From Pseudarthrobacter enclensis (GTDB lineage: Bacteria; Actinomycetota; Actinomycetes; Actinomycetales; Micrococcaceae): 64,000 bases of DNA. This document shows, one piece after another, positions 59,276-64,000 of this stretch. Each line of letters opens with the position of its first letter. The stretch's first letter is position 1. The position numbers were made by a program, and so were the translations under genes. The stretch is taken from assembly GCF_001457025.1 (NCBI RefSeq), contig NZ_KQ758600.1:124001-188000 (forward strand), read 5' to 3'. Under the pieces are notes generated by a model, which was given only the letters and a program-made list of their open reading frames with translations, was not told the origin of the DNA and did not search any database.

Positions 59276-59997
59276 ACGCCGCCATCCGGGTGGAGCCGGA
59301 CGCTGCACAACCAACCGCCGTTCCTGCCCGCGGACTCGACTCCATTGAGGACGCCGTGCGCGCCATGGCCGCCGGAAAGCCGGTGCTGGTGGTGGACAAC
59401 GAGGACCGGGAAAACGAGGGCGACATCATCTTCGCCGCCCAGCACGCCACCCCTGCACTCATGGGCTGGACCATCCGGTACAGCTCCGGGGTGATCTGCG
59501 TGCCGCTGCCGGGCGAACGCGCCGACGCCCTGGCGCTGCCGCCGATGGCGGCGGTGAACGAGGATGCCAAAGGCACCGCGTACACCGTGTCCTGCGACGC
59601 CGCCGTGGGCGTCAGCACCGGAATCTCGGCCACCGACCGCGCACTCACTGCCCGCATCCTGGCGGACCCCCAATCCGTCCCGGCATCGGTCACCCGTCCC
59701 GGGCATATTTTCCCGCTTCGTGCCGTTGACGGTGGTGTGCGGGACCGCCCCGGCCACACTGAGGCCGCGGTGGACCTGTGCCGGCTTGCGGGCCTCGAAC
59801 CGGTCGGTGTGATCGCGGAAGTCGTCTACGATGACGGCGAAATGATGCGCCTGGACGGGCTCCGTTCGTTCGCAGCTGAACATGGGTGCCCGCTGGTCTC
59901 CATCGAGGACCTGGTGGCGTATCTTGAAGCCGGGGGCGGGGGAGCCCCGGATCAGAATGTCCGGAAGGTTCCGGGCGGAGAGAAGGAGAAGCGATGA
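59272..59997 (+). CDS. ribB: 3,4-dihydroxy-2-butanone-4-phosphate synthase
   Basis: A 241-residue enzyme that makes the four-carbon unit of riboflavin from ribulose-5-phosphate. The acidic metal-binding loop [20 protein letters not shown] and the [17 protein letters not shown] and [21 protein letters not shown] segments are typical. GTG start overlapping ribE by 4 bp. In many actinobacteria ribB is fused to ribA; here it is separate and overlaps ribA by 4 bp. Confidence 0.93.
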   Translation: MNAAIRVEPDAAQPTAVPARGLDSIEDAVRAMAAGKPVLVVDNEDRENEGDIIFAAQHATPALMGWTIRYSSGVICVPLPGERADALALPPMAAVNEDAKGTAYTVSCDAAVGVSTGISATDRALTARILADPQSVPASVTRPGHIFPLRAVDGGVRDRPGHTEAAVDLCRLAGLEPVGVIAEVVYDDGEMMRLDGLRSFAAEHGCPLVSIEDLVAYLEAGGGGAPDQNVRKVPGGEKEKR

Positions 59998-60725
59998 CGG
60001 CATCGGCAGCCAGCGACGACAGCCTGGACGGTCACCGGAAACCGCACACCGGCAACGGTGCGGCCCCTTACCCCGTCAGTGGCGGCCCCATCGTGCAGCT
60101 CCCTACCGCGTTCGGCGACTTCGTGGCGCAGGCGTGGACAGATCTGGTGACCGGCGTGGAGCATCTGGCCGTCAGCTCGCCCACCCCTCCCACCGACGGC
60201 AAGGCCCCGCTGGTGCGCCTGCACTCGGAATGCCTCACGGGGGATGTCTTCGGCTCGTACCGCTGCGACTGCGGTGAACAGCTTGCCTACGCGCTGGAGC
60301 TGATTCACGAACACGGCGGCACGCTGCTCTACCTGCGCGGGCAGGAAGGCCGCGGCATCGGCCTGGCCAACAAGATCAAGGCATACGCGCTGCAGGAAGC
60401 GGGATTCGACACGGTCGAGGCCAACGAGCAGCTGGGGCTGCCCGTCGACGCCCGCTGCTACAAGGCCGCCGCCCAGGTCCTCGCCGAGATGGGCCTGCAC
60501 GAGGTCCGGCTGCTGAGCAACAACCCGGACAAGCAGAACAGGCTGGCCCAGGCAGGGGTGACGGTCGTGGAGATGGTGCCCACCGAGGTTCCGTCCCGGG
60601 AACAGAACATCCGGTACCTGCGGACCAAGAAGGAGCGCATGGAACACCGGCTGCTGCTGGACACCGCCGCCGGCCCCGTCCCGGTTCCCGCGCCCGACAG
60701 CCCCTTCCGCCACGAACAAGACTGA
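59994..60725 (+). CDS. ribA: GTP cyclohydrolase II
   Basis: A 243-residue zinc enzyme for the first committed step. The ligand cysteines are in [20 protein letters not shown], and the GTP-binding REE-type [20 protein letters not shown] is clear. A Pro-rich tail ends the protein. It is unfused, following ribB with a 4-bp overlap, so the two activities remain coupled by translation. Confidence 0.94.
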   Translation: MTASAASDDSLDGHRKPHTGNGAAPYPVSGGPIVQLPTAFGDFVAQAWTDLVTGVEHLAVSSPTPPTDGKAPLVRLHSECLTGDVFGSYRCDCGEQLAYALELIHEHGGTLLYLRGQEGRGIGLANKIKAYALQEAGFDTVEANEQLGLPVDARCYKAAAQVLAEMGLHEVRLLSNNPDKQNRLAQAGVTVVEMVPTEVPSREQNIRYLRTKKERMEHRLLLDTAAGPVPVPAPDSPFRHEQD

Positions 60726-60770
60726 CCACCGGCAAGACCCACACACCAACTGAACGGACACTACGCATTC

Positions 60771-61259
60771 ATGAGCGGACACGGCGCCCCCGACATCGAC
60801 CTCACTACCCTCAACCCGGCCGAAACGTCGCAGCTGCGGCTGGCCATCGTTGCCGCGAGCTGGCACACCCAGATCATGGACGGACTCCTGGACGGCGCCC
60901 TCCGCGCCGCCAAGGACGCGGGCATCAGCGAACCCACCGTCCTGCGGGTCCCCGGCAGCTTCGAGCTGCCCGTGGCGGCAGCGCGGCTGGCGCCGCACTT
61001 TGACGCGGTGGTGGCGCTCGGCGTCGTCATCCGCGGCGGAACGCCGCACTTCGACTACGTGTGCCAGGCGGCGACGTCGGGACTCACCGACGTGAGCGTC
61101 CGCACGGGCGTGCCGGTGGGCTTCGGCGTGCTCACCTGCGACACCGAGCAGCAGGGACTCGACCGGGCGGGCCTGCCCGGTTCCACAGAGGACAAGGGCC
61201 ACGAGGCCGTCACCGCTGCGCTGGCCACCGCCGTCGTCCTCAAGCAGTACGGCCGCTGA
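60771..61259 (+). CDS. ribH: 6,7-dimethyl-8-ribityllumazine synthase
   Basis: A 162-residue lumazine synthase. Characteristic are [56 protein letters not shown] (phosphate loop and catalytic His) and [15 protein letters not shown]. It condenses the RibB and RibD products and ends the rib operon. The ribosome site is weak; ATG at 60771, 45 bp after ribA. Confidence 0.94.
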   Translation: MSGHGAPDIDLTTLNPAETSQLRLAIVAASWHTQIMDGLLDGALRAAKDAGISEPTVLRVPGSFELPVAAARLAPHFDAVVALGVVIRGGTPHFDYVCQAATSGLTDVSVRTGVPVGFGVLTCDTEQQGLDRAGLPGSTEDKGHEAVTAALATAVVLKQYGR

Positions 61260-61361
61260 ACCCCGCCTGCAGGCGGGCGCGGTGTGTATTCGCTCACATC
61301 GCGCCCGTCATGCAACGGCCCGGGAAGCGCCCGCCGCGCCGCAGCAAGTAGGCTGGAGGGC

Positions 61362-61625
61362 GTGAAGAATTTCGAGACGCTGTTCGCTGAGCTCAGCGAG
61401 AAGGCAGCCACCCGTCCGGAAGGCTCCCGCACCGTCGCTGAATTGGACTCCGGTGTGCACGGCATCGGTAAGAAAGTCGTTGAGGAAGCAGCCGAAGTCT
61501 GGATGGCTGCCGAATATGAATCCGATGAAGCCGCGGCCGAGGAAATTTCCCAGCTGCTGTACCACCTGCAGGTTCTGATGCTCGCCAAAGGCCTGACCCT
61601 GGAAGACGTCTACAAGCATCTGTAG
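61362..61625 (+). CDS. hisE: Phosphoribosyl-ATP pyrophosphatase
   Basis: An 87-residue all-alpha MazG-like enzyme for the second histidine step. The acidic metal-binding [20 protein letters not shown] and [19 protein letters not shown] are typical. The GTG at 61362 has GGAGGG just upstream and a TAGGCT -10 box 7 bp before it, so both leaderless and led starts are possible. First gene of hisE-hisG-hisF. Confidence 0.94.
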   Translation: MKNFETLFAELSEKAATRPEGSRTVAELDSGVHGIGKKVVEEAAEVWMAAEYESDEAAAEEISQLLYHLQVLMLAKGLTLEDVYKHL

Positions 61626-61715
61626 CCACCGGTCCGGCGCGCCTTGCTGCCGCCGGTCCCGCCGTGGCCTGCACTGCCTGTAAACCCCAAACTTCCACCC
61701 AGAAAGAACTGCCCC

Positions 61716-62576
61716 ATGCTGCGAGTTGCCGTCCCCAACAAGGGATCCCTGTCCGAAGCCGCCTCCGCGATGCTCTCCGAGGCGGGTTACCGCCAGCGCC
61801 GTGACAGCCGCGAACTGGTGATGGTGGACCCCGACAATGACATCGAGTTCTTCTTCCTGCGGCCGCGCGACATCGCGGTGTACGTGGGCCAGGGGACGCT
61901 CGACGTCGGCATCACCGGCCGTGACCTGCTGCTCGATGCCGAGGTGGAGGCCGAGGAACTCCTCCCGCTGGGCTTCGCCGCATCAACCTTCCGCTTCGCC
62001 GGTCCCGTGGGCGACTTCAGCTCCGCCGCCGAACTCGAAGGCAAGCGCCTGGCCACCAGCTATGCCGGCCTGCTGCGCCGCTACCTTGCCGAACGCGGCA
62101 TCAACGCCAAGGTGGTTCGCCTGGACGGCGCCGTCGAATCGTCGGTGCGCCTCGGCGTCGCGGACGCGATTGCCGACGTCGTTGAAACAGGCAACACCCT
62201 CAAGGCCGCCGGCATGGAAATTTTCGGCGACCCCATCCTGAAGTCGGAAGCCGTCCTGATCCGCCGCAGCGGCAACGGGGGCGCCGCCAACGGAACCGCC
62301 AAGGAAATCGACGTCCTCATCCGGCGCCTGCAGGGTGTCCTGGTGGCCCGCCGGTACGTCCTGATGGATTACGACATCCGCAAGGAACTGGTGGAAAAGG
62401 CAGCAGGCCTCACCCCGGGCCTGGAATCGCCCACGGTGTCACCGCTGCGCGACTCTGACTGGGTGGCCGTCCGCTCCATGGTGCCCAAGAAGGAAACCAA
62501 CCGGATCATGGACGAACTGTACGATCTCGGTGCCCGCGCCATCCTGGTCAGCAGCATCCACGCCTGCCGCATCTAG
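61716..62576 (+). CDS. hisG: ATP phosphoribosyltransferase
   Basis: A 286-residue long-form HisG that starts histidine biosynthesis (ATP plus PRPP). The catalytic part has [28 protein letters not shown] and the PRPP loop [17 protein letters not shown]. The C-terminal third is the regulatory domain that binds histidine ([31 protein letters not shown]). AGAAAGA upstream of the ATG. It lies 90 bp after hisE. Confidence 0.95.
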   Translation: MLRVAVPNKGSLSEAASAMLSEAGYRQRRDSRELVMVDPDNDIEFFFLRPRDIAVYVGQGTLDVGITGRDLLLDAEVEAEELLPLGFAASTFRFAGPVGDFSSAAELEGKRLATSYAGLLRRYLAERGINAKVVRLDGAVESSVRLGVADAIADVVETGNTLKAAGMEIFGDPILKSEAVLIRRSGNGGAANGTAKEIDVLIRRLQGVLVARRYVLMDYDIRKELVEKAAGLTPGLESPTVSPLRDSDWVAVRSMVPKKETNRIMDELYDLGARAILVSSIHACRI

Positions 62577-62620
62577 CGTCCATCCCCTCCACAGCACCGC
62601 AGATTTTTCCAGGAGTACCC

Positions 62621-63397
62621 ATGGCAGTAGCAGTCCGTGTCATTCCCTGCCTTGATGTCGACGCCGGACGCGTCGTCAAGGGCGTCAACTTCGAGGGGCT
62701 CCGCGATGCCGGCGACCCGGTGGAACTGGCCCACCGCTACGACAATGCCGGCGCCGACGAACTGACCTTCCTCGACGTGACGGCATCCTCGGGCAACCGC
62801 GAGACCACCTTCGACGTGGTCCGCCGCACCGCCGAGGAAGTCTTCATCCCGCTGACCGTGGGCGGCGGCGTCCGCGGCGTGGCCGAGGTGGACAAGCTGC
62901 TCCGGTACGGCGCGGACAAGGCCGCCATCAACACCGCCGCCGTGGCCCGGCCCGAAGTCATCGACGAAATCACGCGGCACTTCGGCTCCCAGGTCCTGGT
63001 CCTGTCCGTGGATGCCCGGCGCACCCGCCCCGGGTCCCAGCCCACGCCGTCGGGCTTTGAAGTAACCACCCACGGCGGCCGCACCGGCACCGGAATTGAC
63101 GCCATGGCCTGGGCCAGGGAAGCCGCGGACCGGGGCGTCGGCGAAATCCTGCTCAACTCCATCGACGCCGACGGCACCAAGGACGGCTTCGACCTGGAAA
63201 TGATCCGCATGGTCCGGGCGGCAGTGAAGGTGCCGATCATCGCCTCCGGCGGCGCCGGTCAGCCGGACCACTTCCCGCCCGCCGTGGCAGCGGGAGCGGA
63301 CGCTGTTTTGGCGGCCTCCATCTTCCACTGGGGGCCGGACAACATGATGCACCAGGTCAAGGACGCCATCCGGGCAGCGGGTTTCGAGGTCCGCTAA
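62621..63397 (+). CDS. hisF: Imidazole glycerol phosphate synthase subunit HisF
   Basis: A 258-residue TIM barrel that closes the imidazole ring using ammonia from HisH. Catalytic aspartates are in [18 protein letters not shown] and [11 protein letters not shown], and phosphate-binding loops in TVGGGVRGV and [13 protein letters not shown]. HisH and HisA are not in the window. Followed by a 25-bp hairpin and a convergent gene. Confidence 0.95.
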   Translation: MAVAVRVIPCLDVDAGRVVKGVNFEGLRDAGDPVELAHRYDNAGADELTFLDVTASSGNRETTFDVVRRTAEEVFIPLTVGGGVRGVAEVDKLLRYGADKAAINTAAVARPEVIDEITRHFGSQVLVLSVDARRTRPGSQPTPSGFEVTTHGGRTGTGIDAMAWAREAADRGVGEILLNSIDADGTKDGFDLEMIRMVRAAVKVPIIASGGAGQPDHFPPAVAAGADAVLAASIFHWGPDNMMHQVKDAIRAAGFEVR

Positions 63398-63406
63398 CCT
63401 CCCGTT

Positions 63407-63461
63407 GCGCTATCACTTTTGGTCCCCAAAATGCTGTTTTGGGGACCGAAAGTGATGGCGC
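63407..63461. repeat. Long intergenic hairpin after hisF
   Basis: Two 25-base arms (63407-63431 and 63437-63461) pair with only two G-U wobbles around a 5-base loop; each arm contains TTGGTCCCCAAAA or its complement. It lies between two convergent genes, so it can act as a bidirectional terminator, but its length is more like a REP-type dispersed element. Confidence 0.7.
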
Positions 63462-63469
63462 AAGTTGGG

Positions 63470-64000
63470 TTAAAGGCCTACTTCGGCTGACTGCAGGAGC
63501 GCGACGGCGTCGGGCTGGCCCTCGAACGTGACCAGGGCGTGGCGGGTCCGTCCGTGGGCGTGCATCAGCAGTTCGCCGGGCTCGCCGACGATCGCCACGG
63601 AAACGGGCGCGCGCTTGGCAACGTGCCGGGGGCCCGACGGGCGAACCAGGACAATGCCAAGGTCGACGCCGCGGTACAGGATGGCGGCGCGCTTGACGAG
63701 CTCGTCCCACAGCGCGTCCGAGTAGGCCTCGTCCAGCGCCCGCGGCGCCCAGCGGTCAACTGCGCGCCGGACGTCCTCCGTGTGGACGAAGTACTCGATC
63801 AGGTTGGAGCTCTCGTCCAGGGCCTTGATGTTCATGGGGGAGAGGGCCGGCGGGCCTGCCCGGAAGGTGTTCACCAGCCCGGCATAGTCCTCGGTGCTCT
63901 TCAGTTTCGCCGCCAGCTTGGCGGTGGCCTGGTCGGAGGCCTTCGCGAGCCGCTTGATGATCAGGCCCAGCCCGACGGCGGCCTTGCGCTCCCGCAGGTA
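63470..64000 (-). CDS. TIGR03085-like metal-binding protein (5' end outside window)
   Basis: The frame runs off the window end, so the N-terminus is missing; 176 codons are visible, beginning YLRERKAAVGLGLIIKRL. Later blocks NLIEYFVHTEDVRRA, APRALDEAYSDALWDELVKR and ELLMHAHGRTRHALVTFEG match the TIGR03085/mycothiol maleylpyruvate isomerase-like family, and the segment YFVHTEDVRRA includes a likely metal histidine. Small-molecule substrate unknown. Confidence 0.8.
   Translation of the reverse strand, partial: YLRERKAAVGLGLIIKRLAKASDQATAKLAAKLKSTEDYAGLVNTFRAGPPALSPMNIKALDESSNLIEYFVHTEDVRRAVDRWAPRALDEAYSDALWDELVKRAAILYRGVDLGIVLVRPSGPRHVAKRAPVSVAIVGEPGELLMHAHGRTRHALVTFEGQPDAVALLQSAEVGL

Noticed and set aside
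63407..63461. CRISPR repeat
   Set aside because: The two arms form one hairpin with a 5-base loop, and no regularly spaced copies follow.

Overview
The window is a contiguous piece of a high-GC actinobacterial chromosome, most likely from the Micrococcaceae (Arthrobacter/Pseudarthrobacter type). The case rests on gene content and order: SepH, DUF3093, DUF3710, DUF3159, DUF3000 and DUF6421 proteins, mycothione reductase (mycothiol-using organism), a KimA-like permease beside two TrkA genes, and many leaderless or GTG starts. The block DUF3093-dut-DUF3710-OB fold-DUF3159-trkA-trkA-permease-TrmA-like-dxs ... rnd-DUF3000 matches, from memory, the order around Rv2680-Rv2698 of Mycobacterium tuberculosis. 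Here acnA sits between the methyltransferase and dxs, and about a dozen genes lie between dxs and rnd. Almost everything is core chromosome. I see no prophage, insertion sequence, CRISPR array or secondary-metabolite cluster.

Layout. 1-2400: the 3' part of a fused CydDC ABC exporter. 2426-5472: DinB-like protein and topoisomerase IV subunit A (minus). 5553-11030: GNAT/acyl-CoA-synthetase fusion, DUF5998 protein, phosphodiesterase and thymidine kinase (plus). 11067-12991: SepH and a DUF3093 membrane protein (minus). 13111-15591: dut, DUF3710, OB-fold and DUF3159 genes. 15588-19188: a potassium locus with two TrkA proteins divergent from a KimA-like importer. 19185-28958: RNA methyltransferase, aconitase, dxs and a tight run of DUF402, WGR-like, aldo/keto reductase and nucleoside hydrolase genes. 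28998-33985: mycothione reductase and, divergently, a complete ECF vitamin-type importer (S, T, fused A-A'). 33989-42923: a minus-strand run of fadB-fadA, rnd, DUF3000, threonine aldolase, SDR and DUF6421. 43068-48678: redox and sulfur genes (msrB, sulfurtransferase, sufE), a YbaK deacylase, an alpha/beta hydrolase and ZapE. 48821-50468: BenE-type symporter and a small antitoxin-like protein. 50655-51580: six tRNA genes. 51685-56464: PD-(D/E)XK protein, then def-fmt-rsmB-rpe. 56505-61259: an FMN riboswitch and the whole riboflavin operon (transporter, ribD, ribE, ribB, ribA, ribH). 61362-63397: hisE-hisG-hisF. 63470-64000: a truncated TIGR03085-like gene.

Functional logic. The riboflavin operon joins de novo synthesis and uptake under one FMN sensor. 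The potassium locus has gating proteins and a permease but no TrkH. SufE and a rhodanese lie side by side, as do the thiolase and hydratase/dehydrogenase of fatty-acid oxidation, whose promoter carries a perfect 16-bp palindrome. The most interesting points are the KimA-like residues of the permease, the fad operator, a palindrome upstream of aconitase, the degenerate second ABC signature in the ECF ATPase, the conserved uncharacterised pairs, and a long 25-bp hairpin after hisF. No clearly new defence or mobile system was found.
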